A stretch of DNA of 64,000 bases from Lichenicola sp964247735 (GTDB taxonomy: Bacteria > Pseudomonadota > Alphaproteobacteria > Acetobacterales > Acetobacteraceae): positions 5,148 through 69,147 of the forward strand of contig CAXTVS010000014.1 in assembly GCA_964247735.1 (NCBI GenBank), in the 5' to 3' direction. Below the pieces are notes generated by a model. That model saw nothing but the letters and a program-made list of their open reading frames with translations, ran no database searches and was not told the DNA's origin. Position 1 is the first letter of the stretch. Every line of letters starts with the position of its first letter. The position numbers were made by a program, and so were the translations under genes. This document shows positions 54,778-63,801 of this stretch, piece by piece.

Positions 54778-55152
54778 TCAGCCTTCCGGCCGGATCAGGG
54801 TCTCGATCTGCTCGCGCGACATCGACACGAACTCCGACGGGCGCACCGCGCGGTCGTCGACGTAGAAGCCGTCCAGGCCGCACCACGGCTTGCCGACGTA
54901 GATCTCGTCATACGGCACGTCGTGGCGCTGCAGCCAGGCGATGATCACCGGCAGCGTGTTGGCGTTGATCTTGCCGACCGAGCCCGCGTAGGTGCGCATG
55001 TTGCGGGCGGTCTGGATGATGATCTCGTAGCCGTCCGCCTTGTACTCGCGCAGCCGTGCGACCAGCGGAAGGTTCGGCTCCTTGTCGGGATAGGACCGCG
55101 ACGGGTCCGACAGGGTCAGCGTGTCGTCGAGATCGACCACCAGACGTTTCAC
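54778..55152 (-). CDS. HAD-family capsular-polysaccharide phosphatase
   Basis: A 124-residue minimal HAD protein with motif I LVVDLDDTLT, motif II in IIIQTARNMRT and the late GLDGFYVDDRAVRP (motif IV-like). Short HAD phosphatases of this type are found in capsule clusters, where they act on sugar- or alcohol-phosphates. The start is a GTG at 55152 with AGGA just upstream. First gene of the three-gene unit; a 119-base gap separates it from yajC. The substrate is unknown. Confidence 0.88.
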   Translation of the reverse strand: MKRLVVDLDDTLTLSDPSRSYPDKEPNLPLVARLREYKADGYEIIIQTARNMRTYAGSVGKINANTLPVIIAWLQRHDVPYDEIYVGKPWCGLDGFYVDDRAVRPSEFVSMSREQIETLIRPEG

Positions 55153-55271
55153 GGGTCCTGTTCATCCTTCCGGTCGTGATGGTCGCGCTGCAACCGCAGG
55201 TCACGGTATCATCCGCGGCGCAACGACAGCAACCTGGCCGGACCGCGGCCGTATCGATCGGGCCGTGCGGC

Positions 55272-55655
55272 TCAGGGCTTGGCGGCGCGCTTCTCCGGCA
55301 CCGAATCGTTGGCGGCCGCCGGCACGTCGCTCACCACCGAGCTGATGGTGTCGCGCAGCACCAGCACCCGGACGCCGGCGGCGATCTCCACCTCGATCTC
55401 CGACGCTCCCTCCCTCGCCTTCTGCACCACCCCGATGATCCCGCCCGCCGTCACCACCCGGTCGCCGCGCCGGAGTGCCGCCAGGGTCGCCTTCAGCTGC
55501 TTCTGCCGCTGCTGCTGCGGCCGCATCAGCAGGAAGTAGAACACCCCGAACACCAGGACGATCGGCAGGATGCTGGCGAACTGCCCGAGGCCCCCGAGCG
55601 GTCCGGCGTTCTGGGCCGCATCCTGGGCGTAGGCGGAGGAGATCAGGACGTTCAT
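55272..55655 (-). CDS. yajC: Sec translocase accessory protein YajC
   Basis: YajC (127 residues) associates with SecDF in the inner membrane. The start MNVLISSAYAQ precedes a single membrane segment (ILPIVLVFGVFYFLLMRPQQQR), and the soluble part contains LKRGDRVVTAGGIIGVV in the form LRRGDRVVTAGGIIGVV. The ATG at 55655 gives the usual length; an in-frame ATG at 55667 is the alternative. secD and secF are not next to it in this window, as the following gene on this strand is the capsule HAD gene. Confidence 0.93.
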   Translation of the reverse strand: MNVLISSAYAQDAAQNAGPLGGLGQFASILPIVLVFGVFYFLLMRPQQQRQKQLKATLAALRRGDRVVTAGGIIGVVQKAREGASEIEVEIAAGVRVLVLRDTISSVVSDVPAAANDSVPEKRAAKP

Positions 55656-55753
55656 GGTGTCTGGCATCCGAAGCAGGGCGTGCGTCGCTTGCCGCCCGGT
55701 GCCGCGGACCATAGTTTTCGGCGCCGGTTCGCACAAGGAAACCTCCACCCGTC

Positions 55754-56701
55754 ATGGATCAAGCGCTCCTTTCCGTGCTGGACCGGATTGCGGTGGCGCT
55801 CGAGCGCCTGGCACCGCCGGCCCCGGCGCCGCTCGACATCGGCGGCGCGGACGCCTTCGTCTGGGTGCCGGAGGGCCGCCGGCTCGATCCGGTGCACGAG
55901 GTCGCAGGGGTGCCGCTGCGTCTGCTCGCCGGCATCGACCGGCAGCGCCAGCTCCTGCTCGACAACACCGCCCGCTTCGCCGCCGGCCAGCCGGCGAACA
56001 ACGCCATGCTGTGGGGCGCGCGTGGCACCGGCAAGTCGTCCCTGGTTAAGGCGGTGCACGGGGAGCTGCTTGCCGTCCTCCCCGCCGTCCCTTCCGGCGG
56101 CATCCCGCCGCCGCACCGGCTGGCGCTGATCGAGATCGGCCGTGACGACCTGTCCTCGCTGCCGCTCCTGCTCGACCTGCTGCGCCGGGAGCCGCGCCGG
56201 TTCCTGCTGTTCTGCGACGACCTGTCGTTCGAGCGCGAGGACGCCGACTACAAGGCGCTGAAGTCGGTGCTGGACGGCGGCCTGCGCGGCCGTCCAGCCA
56301 ACGTGCTGTTCTACGCCACCAGCAACCGGCGCCACCTGATGCCGCGCGACATGATCGAGAACGAGCAGTCCACCGCGATCAGCCCGGCGGAGGCGATCGA
56401 GGAGAAGATCTCGCTGTCGGACCGCTTCGGCCTGTGGATCGGCTTCCACGGCATCGACCAGGCGACCTTTCTCGCCACCGTCGAGGCCTACGTCGCCGAT
56501 CGCGGGCTCGCCATCGCCCCGGACCGGCTGCGCAGGGAGGCGATCGAGTGGGCGACGACGCGCGGTGCCCGCTCCGGCCGCGTCGCCTGGCAGTTCGTCG
56601 AGGATCTCACCGGCCGGCTGCGCATGGCCTCCGCCGCTGATCCGCCGGGACGCCAAGCCGGAGCGTTCGAGGTGATTCCAGGTGAAGGGACGACGCCCTA
56701 G
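55754..56701 (+). CDS. DUF815 AAA-type ATP-binding protein
   Basis: A 315-residue P-loop protein. Walker A is MLWGARGTGKSSLVKAV at about residue 85, Walker B FLLFCDDLSFE, and a sensor-like NVLFYATSNRRHLMPR follows. This is the DUF815 family, an AAA+-like ATPase group of unknown function often found beside yajC in alphaproteobacteria. Divergent from yajC across 98 bases. Its TAG stop shares the four bases CTAG with the stop of the convergent glycosyltransferase. Confidence 0.93.
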   Translation: MDQALLSVLDRIAVALERLAPPAPAPLDIGGADAFVWVPEGRRLDPVHEVAGVPLRLLAGIDRQRQLLLDNTARFAAGQPANNAMLWGARGTGKSSLVKAVHGELLAVLPAVPSGGIPPPHRLALIEIGRDDLSSLPLLLDLLRREPRRFLLFCDDLSFEREDADYKALKSVLDGGLRGRPANVLFYATSNRRHLMPRDMIENEQSTAISPAEAIEEKISLSDRFGLWIGFHGIDQATFLATVEAYVADRGLAIAPDRLRREAIEWATTRGARSGRVAWQFVEDLTGRLRMASAADPPGRQAGAFEVIPGEGTTP

Positions 56702-58272
56702 GATCGGCGGTCGAGCGTGTCCAGGATCGCCGACGCCGTCCGGTGCCAGGTGATCGGCCGGAAACCCCGACGCACCTCCTCCTGCCAGGCCGCCAGCCCG
56801 GGCCGGTCCTCGATGACCCGCCGGATCACCCGGGCGGCATCGTTGACGTCGAACGGATCGAAGTAGCGTGCCAGGATCCCGCCGGCTTCCGGCAGCGCGG
56901 TGGCATTGGAGGCGACGCACGGCTTGCCCATCGCCAGGCTTTCGCTCACCGGCAGCCCCCAGCCCTCGTAGAAGGACGGGAACACCGTGAACAGGCAGCC
57001 GGCATAGACCGCGCGCAGCTCCCGGTCGTCCAGCCCCTCGACCACGTGGAGCCGTCCGTCCAGGTTCCGGCTGTTCTCGATCTGGCTCATCAGGTCGCTG
57101 ACCATCCAGCCGACCTTGCCGGCGAACACCAGGTCCGGTACCCGCTCCGGTTCCATCTCCTCCAGCAGCCGGCGCCACACCCGGAACAGCAGCAGGTGGT
57201 TCTTGCGCGCCTCGACCGTGGACACGAACAGTACGTAGGGCCGGCCGCCGAGCACCGCCTCCAGCACCGCCGGCAGGGGCCCGGCCGGCTCGCCTGCCTG
57301 GGCGGCCACGGCGCCGAATCCGGTACCGATCGGCACCGGCCGCACCGGGCGTCGCAGCGGCACGTTGTCGCGTGCGCACCACGACGACAGGTCGTCGGCG
57401 GTGGCCTGGGAGTTCGCGAACACCACGTCCGCCAGCGGCAGCACCGTGGTGTACCAGGCGCGATACACCCGTGCGGTACCGCGATCGACCCATTCCGGCC
57501 GCCGCACCGGGATCACGTCGTGCAGCAGCACCGCCAGGCGCAGGCCCAGCCGCCCCCGCGCGTGCGCCGCCAGCTCGGCATAGTCGAGCTCGAACCAGGG
57601 CGAGCCCAGCACCGCCAGCACGTCGCCGCGGCGGGCGACATCGGCCAGCCGGCGCGGCGGCGCTTCCGCTGTCGGCTCCTTCGGCCTGGGCGCCGACAGC
57701 ACCGTTCGCACCGAGGCCAGCCGGGAAAGCCGGCTGCCGCCCTCGCGCATTCCGGCCAGGGCGACCTGGCCGGCCGCTCCGGCGAGCGCCGCCGCCGCCT
57801 GCGCCTGCATCACGGCGAACAGGATGCCTGGCCGCCTGATCCGGTCCGGCAGGATGCCGGTGGCCCGCTTCAGCAGCCGGAGCGGCAGCGTCCGCCGACG
57901 TGGCCCGGTCGCCTCCGGCGGAAGCTCCGGCATGTCCTGGATCGGCAGGTCGGTATCGGATGGCGACGGCGGGGCAGGCTGCTGCTCCGGCCGCAACCGG
58001 CCCTGTTCGGCCGGACGGTCGGTGACGCGCCGGAACAGCGCCTGCAGGACCACCCAGTCCACCTCGACAAAGCCGCGCTCGGCCGTCGCGTGACGCAGGA
58101 AGCCGATCCGGGCCGCCATGGCCGGGTCCGCCATCGCCGCCCGGTAGATCTCGAAGCAGACGCGCTGGATCCCGGTCGGCCGGGCGTTGCGCTGCGCGAA
58201 GTGGAACAGGTCCTCGACGTCGAACCAGATCCGCGGCCGATCTCCGCCGCTGACGGCAGGCTCGTCACGCAT
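56698..58272 (-). CDS. GT4-type glycosyltransferase (second of tandem pair)
   Basis: A 524-residue glycosyltransferase. The N-terminus contains IWFDVEDLFHFAQRNARPTG, shared with the upstream paralogue. A long variable insert of about 150 residues follows. The C-terminal GT-B domain has YVLFVSTVEARKNHLLLFRVW, the nucleotide-sugar VFAGKVGW and the family-4 E-x7-E in YEGWGLPVSESLAMGKP. The ATG at 58272 overlaps the upstream paralogue by eight bases; 58284 is possible. The two genes are a tandem duplication, and the products may add consecutive sugars. Acceptor and donor are unknown. Confidence 0.9.
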   Translation of the reverse strand: MRDEPAVSGGDRPRIWFDVEDLFHFAQRNARPTGIQRVCFEIYRAAMADPAMAARIGFLRHATAERGFVEVDWVVLQALFRRVTDRPAEQGRLRPEQQPAPPSPSDTDLPIQDMPELPPEATGPRRRTLPLRLLKRATGILPDRIRRPGILFAVMQAQAAAALAGAAGQVALAGMREGGSRLSRLASVRTVLSAPRPKEPTAEAPPRRLADVARRGDVLAVLGSPWFELDYAELAAHARGRLGLRLAVLLHDVIPVRRPEWVDRGTARVYRAWYTTVLPLADVVFANSQATADDLSSWCARDNVPLRRPVRPVPIGTGFGAVAAQAGEPAGPLPAVLEAVLGGRPYVLFVSTVEARKNHLLLFRVWRRLLEEMEPERVPDLVFAGKVGWMVSDLMSQIENSRNLDGRLHVVEGLDDRELRAVYAGCLFTVFPSFYEGWGLPVSESLAMGKPCVASNATALPEAGGILARYFDPFDVNDAARVIRRVIEDRPGLAAWQEEVRRGFRPITWHRTASAILDTLDRRS

Positions 58273-59737
58273 GCGCCACGGCATCACGCGCGACCGGCCG
58301 CTCCCCCGCGTCGAGCCCGTCCAGCAGCGCATCCGCCGAGCGCGTCCACGGCACCGGCACGAACGACCGCCGCACGTCCTGCTCCCAGCGGGCGAGGTCC
58401 TCTGGGTCGGCCAGCGTCCCGCCGATCACGCGCACCGCGTCGTTCAGGTCCAGCGGGTCGAACGTCCGGGTCAGGCCGCTGCCGGCTTCCGGCAGCGCGC
58501 CACCGTCGGCGGTGATGCAGGGCTTGCCCGCGGCCAGACTCTCGGTGACGGGCAGGCCCCAGCCCTCGAACAAGGACGGCAGCACGGTGAACAGGCAGCC
58601 CTCGTAGAGCCGGACCAGCACCGAGTCGGACGGGTCCTCGACGATCAGCAGCTTGCCGTCGCAATAGTTGGTGTTGCCGATCTGCAGCAGGAGGTCGGAC
58701 ACCAGCCAGCCGATCCGACCGGCGAACACCAAAGTCGGCAGCTCCTCCGGCGGCATGGTCTCCGCCAGGCGACGCCACACCTGGAACATCAGCGCGTGGT
58801 TCTTGCGCGCCTCGATCGTGGACACGAGGAGCACGTAGCTGCCGGGACGCGGCAGGGCATGGTCCGGCACCGACTCCGCAGCCTCGCGCACCGCCTGCAG
58901 CGAGGCCGGGAAGCCGGTGCCGACCGGGATCGTGCGCACCGGACCCCTGGCCGGACCGTTTCGCCTGGCCAGCAGCGCGTCCACGTCGCGCGCGGTGGCG
59001 TTCGAGATCGCGAACAGCGCGTCGAGCGAGGGCAGCACCCCGTCCAGCCACGCCCCGAAGCTGTCGACCAGGGTGTGATGGCACCATTCCGGCCGCCGCA
59101 AGGGAATCAGGTCGTAGAACAGCAGCCCGGTGCGGACGCCCTGCTCGCGGCGCATGCGCTGCAGCAGCCGCCCGTAATCGGTGCGGTGCCACGAGGCGCC
59201 CAGCGACAGCAGCCAGTCGCCCGGGCGTGCCACGTCCCGAAGCGCCACCCCCTCCCTGACCGGCTCCGGCGGATCGGGGCGCTCGGCCGCCGGCTGCGCG
59301 CCCGGCGCTTCCGCCCGCCCCTGCTCCCGGCCAAGCTCGGACAGCGACCGCAACGCCGCCTTCTGCAGGATGCGGAACCGGTGGAAGCGCTCCCGCGCGG
59401 GTCCGGGCAGCCTCGCATCCACCGCGGCGACGAGGCGACGCGGCAGACGGCGCGTCGGCCGCGACCGGACCGGCGGCGGTGCCTGTTCCTGCTCGATCCG
59501 TGCCACCGTCAGCCCGTGATACAGGGTGTAGACCTCCGCCCACGACACCAGGCGGAAGGTGTCGCTGTGCGGCCCGATCCGCACGTAGCCGATCCGACGG
59601 TCCTCCGCCTTCGCCCTGTCCTCAAGTGCCGTGTAGAGCTCGAAGGTCAGGCGCTGGATGCCGCTCAACCTGGAGTTGTGTCTAACGTAGTGGAACAGGT
59701 CATCGACATCGATCCAGATCGCAGATGCCTGTCCCAT
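58265..59737 (-). CDS. GT4-type glycosyltransferase (first of tandem pair)
   Basis: A 490-residue paralogue of the preceding entry. The start MGQASAIWIDVDDLFHYVRH and its GIQRLTFELY continue the shared N-terminal motif. The GT-B C-terminal half shows YVLLVSTIEARKNHALMFQVW, LVFAGRIGW and FEGWGLPVTESLAAGKP. The ATG at 59737 has GAGGAA six bases upstream. The region from YVL to the C-terminus is roughly half identical to the paralogue, whereas the middle 200 residues are hardly alignable. Predicted cytosolic or membrane-associated, acting on a lipid-linked or nascent glycan. Confidence 0.9.
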   Translation of the reverse strand: MGQASAIWIDVDDLFHYVRHNSRLSGIQRLTFELYTALEDRAKAEDRRIGYVRIGPHSDTFRLVSWAEVYTLYHGLTVARIEQEQAPPPVRSRPTRRLPRRLVAAVDARLPGPARERFHRFRILQKAALRSLSELGREQGRAEAPGAQPAAERPDPPEPVREGVALRDVARPGDWLLSLGASWHRTDYGRLLQRMRREQGVRTGLLFYDLIPLRRPEWCHHTLVDSFGAWLDGVLPSLDALFAISNATARDVDALLARRNGPARGPVRTIPVGTGFPASLQAVREAAESVPDHALPRPGSYVLLVSTIEARKNHALMFQVWRRLAETMPPEELPTLVFAGRIGWLVSDLLLQIGNTNYCDGKLLIVEDPSDSVLVRLYEGCLFTVLPSLFEGWGLPVTESLAAGKPCITADGGALPEAGSGLTRTFDPLDLNDAVRVIGGTLADPEDLARWEQDVRRSFVPVPWTRSADALLDGLDAGERPVARDAVAHA

Positions 59738-59794
59738 TCCAGTTCCTCGTTTCGCAAGCGCAGGAACCATGTGACGCTGCCACCGTCAATTCGG

Positions 59795-61690
59795 TTACAT
59801 GCGCAGGACCCGCCCGCCGCCACGGACCAGCATCCATGTCCGGCGCGGCGCGGCCGGATCCAGGCAGCAACCCCCGCTGTCGAGCGTCAGCAGCGGGTGC
59901 AGGAACCGCTCCCGGCGCAGCGCAGCACGATGGCGCGACGCCACCAGCATGCGGCTCCGTTCCAGCTGCCGCCGGTTGCCGGGATCCGAGTCGGGGGTGC
60001 GGCTGCCGAGCTCGTCGTGCAGCAGCACCGCGTCCCGCGCCAGCAGCACCCGGAACCCTTTGCCGCGCAGCCGCAGGCAGAGATCGAGATCGTTCCAGGT
60101 GACCGGCAGCGCCGGGTCCAGGCCGCCGATCCGCTCGAACACCATCCGGCGCATGGCGAGGCAGGCGCCGGTCACCGCCGGCACCTCCTGCAGCGGCGGC
60201 AGACGCGGATCGTCGCAGCGCAGATGCGCCGCCTGCGGCCCCGGACCGAGCACCACGCCGGCATGCTGCACCGTTCCGTCGCCGTAGCGGAGCACGGCGC
60301 CGACCGCCCCCGCCCCGGGCAGCAGGCAGGCCCGCACCATCGCCCGAAGCCACCCGGGCTCGACGCAATCCACGTCATTGTTCATCAGCACGACGATCTC
60401 GCCGGTCGCGGCCGCGACCCCGTCGTTGTTCAAGGCCGACCAGTTGAACGGACCCGGCCGGTCCAGCACCCGGCATCCGTCCTCCCCGAGCCGGTCGAGC
60501 AGCGCACGGGCCACCGCGTCCGTGCTGCCGTTGTCGACCAGCACGACCTCCAACGCCGGATAGTCGGTGCAGGCCCTGAGCGAACGGATACAACGCTCCA
60601 GCAGCTCCGCCCGGTCGCGCGTGGCGATCACCACCGAGACCGGCGGCGTCGGCTCGGCCGCCGCGCGCTCTTCCGGCACCGGCGGCCCGAACCGGACCAG
60701 CCGGTGGCACAGAATGGCGGGCAGACGGGCCAGCCGCCCTGCCGCCGCTTCGCCGCCACGTCGACCTCGTCGGGCGCTGCGCCGGATGACGAAGCCCGGG
60801 ACCTGGCACAGCCGTTCCGCCGTCAGCCGGCTGCCGCCGGACGTCAGCACCGGATCGACGCAGGTTCCATCCTCCCGGCGCCGGTCCTCGTCGCAGCCCA
60901 CCCCGTCGATCCAGGGCCGGCGGCAGATCGCGAACGCCAGCAGCGCCAGTGCCGACGAGGACAGCGCATCGCCGGCCCGGAGCCGGCCGATCCACCGTGC
61001 CGGCGGCAGGCTGTCCTCCGCACCGGCCACGGCGACGATCCGCGGATCCCGCGGCAGCAGGAACCCGTCCGGCAGGCTGCCCCGCAGCACCAGCCGCCAG
61101 CGGCCGTAGATCTGGCCGGACAGGCTGGCAAGGGTGATGTCGAGCTGTTCCCGCCGGTCGCCGGGCCCGAGCTCGACCACAAGCCCGATCCGCGGCCCGA
61201 CCGCGCGCAGCACCGGGAACAGCCGCCTGGCCGCGTCCGACAGCGCGCGTCCGGCTTCCGCCGCCCAGAGCCGGTAGGCCCACCCGGGGTACACGTCGTC
61301 GTCGGCCGGGTCGATCCCGGCGGGAAACAGCGCCTCCAGGATCGGCGTGTCGCGCACGCCCGCGTCGCGCACCAGTCCGGCCACCAGAACGGGAACATCC
61401 GCCGCCGCCTGGGTCCAGGCGGCATCGAACCGGTCCGGCGCGCCGCCGGCCGACCGCCAGATCCGCAGCGCGACCGCAACCGGTGCCAGGCCGGCCCAGG
61501 CCGCTCGTCCCTCGTCGGTGTGCAGCAGCGACCGGGCCAGCGCGTCCAAGCCTTCGCCGCGGTCGAGCCGCTCGGCGTGATGCAGCAGGCCGCCGCGATC
61601 GGCGGTGCGGCGGAGCAGAAGCCGGTAGAGATGGACCACGCTGACGAGGCGCTCGACCTCGCCGGGCGGTCCGCGGTGCTCGGCCGACAA
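59795..61690 (-). CDS. Family 2 glycosyltransferase with N-terminal DUF4214-like domain
   Basis: A 631-residue protein. The first 60 residues (VVHLYRLLLRRTADRGGLLHHAERL) resemble DUF4214, a helical domain found with surface proteins and glycosyltransferases. Residues about 345-590 are a GT2 catalytic domain: VSVVIATRDRAELLERCIRSL, VVLVDNGSTD, the metal motif in VLMNNDVDCV and the acceptor-side TWNDLDLCLRLRGKGFRVL. The frame opens with TTG at 61690, four bases after the serS stop; no ATG exists before the catalytic domain, so a TTG or internal GTG must be used. It lies directly behind serS, probably cotranscribed. Confidence 0.85.
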   Translation of the reverse strand: MSAEHRGPPGEVERLVSVVHLYRLLLRRTADRGGLLHHAERLDRGEGLDALARSLLHTDEGRAAWAGLAPVAVALRIWRSAGGAPDRFDAAWTQAAADVPVLVAGLVRDAGVRDTPILEALFPAGIDPADDDVYPGWAYRLWAAEAGRALSDAARRLFPVLRAVGPRIGLVVELGPGDRREQLDITLASLSGQIYGRWRLVLRGSLPDGFLLPRDPRIVAVAGAEDSLPPARWIGRLRAGDALSSSALALLAFAICRRPWIDGVGCDEDRRREDGTCVDPVLTSGGSRLTAERLCQVPGFVIRRSARRGRRGGEAAAGRLARLPAILCHRLVRFGPPVPEERAAAEPTPPVSVVIATRDRAELLERCIRSLRACTDYPALEVVLVDNGSTDAVARALLDRLGEDGCRVLDRPGPFNWSALNNDGVAAATGEIVVLMNNDVDCVEPGWLRAMVRACLLPGAGAVGAVLRYGDGTVQHAGVVLGPGPQAAHLRCDDPRLPPLQEVPAVTGACLAMRRMVFERIGGLDPALPVTWNDLDLCLRLRGKGFRVLLARDAVLLHDELGSRTPDSDPGNRRQLERSRMLVASRHRAALRRERFLHPLLTLDSGGCCLDPAAPRRTWMLVRGGGRVLRM

Positions 61691-61693
61691 GGG

Positions 61694-62977
61694 TCAGCCC
61701 CCGATCCGCTCCAGCCCGCCGAGATACGGCCGCAGTGCCGCCGGCACGTCGATGCCGCCGTCCTCGCGCTGGTAAGATTCCATCACCGCGATCAGCGCGC
61801 GGCCGACCGCGACGCCGGATCCGTTCAGCGTGTGCACGAACTCCGTCGTCGCCTTTCCGCCCGCCACCGACTCCCGCCGCATGCGCGCGTTCATCCGGCG
61901 TGCCTGGAAGTCGCGCGTGTTGGAGCACGAGCTGACCTCGCGCCAGGCCTGCTGCCCCGGCAGCCAGGCTTCCAGGTCATGGGTGCGGGCGGCGCCGAAG
62001 CCGGTGTCGCCGGCGCACAGCAGGACGCGCCGGTACGGGATCTCCAGCTGCTCCAGCACGGTCTCGGCCGCACGCGTCATGCGCTCGTGCTCTGCGACGC
62101 TGGCTTCGGCCGCCACCACCGACACCAGTTCCACCTTCATGAACTGATGCTGCCGCAGCATCCCCCGCGTGTCGCGCCCCGCCGCCCCCGCCTCGCTGCG
62201 GAAGCACGCGGACAGCGCCGCCATCCGGATCGGCAGCACGGCCTGCGGCAGGATCTCGCCGGCGACCAGGCTGGTCAGCGGCACCTCGGCGGTCGGGATC
62301 AGCCAGCGGCCGTCCGTGGTGCAGAACGACTGGTCGGCGAACTTGGGCAGCTTGTCGGTGCCGAACATCGCCGCCTCGTTCACCAGCAGCGGCACCGCGT
62401 GCTCCTGGTAGCCGTGCTCGAGGACGTGGAGGTCGAGCATGAACTGGCCGAGCGCCCGTTCCAGCCGCGCGAGCGGCCCGCGCAGCACCACGAACCGGCT
62501 GCCGGACAGTTTCGAGGCGCTCGCGAAGTCCATCATCCCCAGCGTCTCGCCGAGCTCGTAGTGCTGCCGTGGCGTGAAGGGGAAGTTGCGCCGGGTGCCG
62601 CGCTCGTGGACGACCACGTTGGCGGCCTCGTCGTTGCCGTCCGGCACCTCCGGATCGAGCCGGTTCGGCAGCTCGGCCAGCCGGCGGCCGATCGCCTGCT
62701 CGGTGTCGGCTGCTTCCCGCTCCAACGCCTCCATGCCGTCCCGCAGCCCCACCGCCTCCGCTTCCAGCTCTGCCGTATCGGTGCCGGCGCGTTTCGCCTG
62801 CCCGATCTCCCTGGACAGCGCGTTCCGGCGCGACTGCAGCTCCTGCAGCCGGGTGAGGCAGGCACGTCTGGCTTCGTCCTTCTTCAGCAGCTGCGGGGAC
62901 GCCGACGGCAGGCCGCGCCGGGCGAGGGCCGCGTCGAAGCCGTCGGGATCGGCGCGCAGCGCCCGGAGGTCGTGCAT
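61694..62977 (-). CDS. serS: Seryl-tRNA synthetase
   Basis: SerS (427 residues) charges tRNA-Ser and, as the first step of selenocysteine synthesis where present, tRNA-Sec. The N-terminal coiled coil (about 30-100, LTRLQELQSRRNALSREIGQ and following) binds the tRNA arm. The class II core shows motif 2 in CFRSEAGAAGRDTRG and motif 3 in LNGSGVAVGRALIAVMES, ending in PAALRPYLGGLERIGG. The start overlaps the tatC stop in TGATG. Organisation tatB-tatC-serS is conserved in related alphaproteobacteria. Confidence 0.98.
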   Translation of the reverse strand: MHDLRALRADPDGFDAALARRGLPSASPQLLKKDEARRACLTRLQELQSRRNALSREIGQAKRAGTDTAELEAEAVGLRDGMEALEREAADTEQAIGRRLAELPNRLDPEVPDGNDEAANVVVHERGTRRNFPFTPRQHYELGETLGMMDFASASKLSGSRFVVLRGPLARLERALGQFMLDLHVLEHGYQEHAVPLLVNEAAMFGTDKLPKFADQSFCTTDGRWLIPTAEVPLTSLVAGEILPQAVLPIRMAALSACFRSEAGAAGRDTRGMLRQHQFMKVELVSVVAAEASVAEHERMTRAAETVLEQLEIPYRRVLLCAGDTGFGAARTHDLEAWLPGQQAWREVSSCSNTRDFQARRMNARMRRESVAGGKATTEFVHTLNGSGVAVGRALIAVMESYQREDGGIDVPAALRPYLGGLERIGG

Positions 62978-63726
62978 CAGGACTCCTCGTCGGCCACCGG
63001 CTTCGGCTCGACCAGCCGGGCGCAGATGATGGACACCTCGTACAGCCCGATCAGGGGCACCGCGAGGCCGGTCTGGGTGATCACGTCCGGCGGCGTCAGG
63101 ATCGCCGCCACCACGAAGGCGCCGACATAGGCGTAGCGCCGTACCTTCCTCAAGCCCTTCGAGGTTACCAGCCCGACCCGGGCGCACAGCGTCAGCACCA
63201 CCGGCAGCTCGAAGGCGATGCCGAACGCCATGATCAGCTTGGTGACCAGCGCCAGGTACTCGCTCACCTTGGCCTGCAGCTGGATCTGCAGCCCGTCGCT
63301 GCCGGCGGTGGTCTGGAAGCTCAGGAAGAACTTCCAGGCGAACGGGAACACGAAGTAGTACGCGAGCGCCGCCCCGGCCAGGAACAGCACCGGCGTCGCC
63401 ACCAGGAACGGCAGGAACGCCCGCTTCTCGCTGCGATACAGGCCGGGTGCGATGAACATCCAGGCCTGGATCGCCACCACCGGGAACGACAGGAACGAGG
63501 CGCCGAAGAACGCCACCTTGATGTAGGTGAAGAACGCCTCGTACAGCGCGGTGTAGATCAGGTGCGGCGGCTCGCCCTTCTGCCGCATGATGTGCGCCAG
63601 CGGCTCGGCCAGGAACAGGTAGATCCGCTGCGAGAAGTGGTAGCAGAGCAGGAACGCGATCGCGAAGGCGACCGCGGACCACAGCAGCCGCTGTCGCAGC
63701 TCGACCAGATGCTCGAGCAGCGGCAT
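62977..63726 (-). CDS. tatC: Sec-independent protein translocase subunit TatC
   Basis: TatC (249 residues) is the core receptor of the twin-arginine translocase and binds the RR signal peptide. It begins MPLLEHLVELRQRLL, the conserved cytoplasmic N-terminus, and has six membrane segments including LPFLVATPVLFLAGAALAYYFVFPF and the periplasmic PPHLIYTALYEAFFTYIK. The ATG at 63726 has only a weak ribosome-binding site. A CTG at 63756 with GGAGA upstream would add ten residues (LSDDPINDQA) and could be the true start. It follows the probable tatB gene by about 75 bases and overlaps serS. Confidence 0.95.
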   Translation of the reverse strand: MPLLEHLVELRQRLLWSAVAFAIAFLLCYHFSQRIYLFLAEPLAHIMRQKGEPPHLIYTALYEAFFTYIKVAFFGASFLSFPVVAIQAWMFIAPGLYRSEKRAFLPFLVATPVLFLAGAALAYYFVFPFAWKFFLSFQTTAGSDGLQIQLQAKVSEYLALVTKLIMAFGIAFELPVVLTLCARVGLVTSKGLRKVRRYAYVGAFVVAAILTPPDVITQTGLAVPLIGLYEVSIICARLVEPKPVADEES

Positions 63727-63801
63727 CGCCTGGTCGTTGATGGGATCGTCGGACAGGACGTTCTGTCTCCGGGAAGGGATAAGGAACCGCGGCCGGTGCC
63801 G

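Noticed and set aside
58187..63130. 1647-codon open frame on the plus strand
   Set aside because: It lies opposite four well-supported genes (two GT4, GT2, serS and part of tatC) and has the low-complexity Arg/Gln/Pro composition of an antisense frame.
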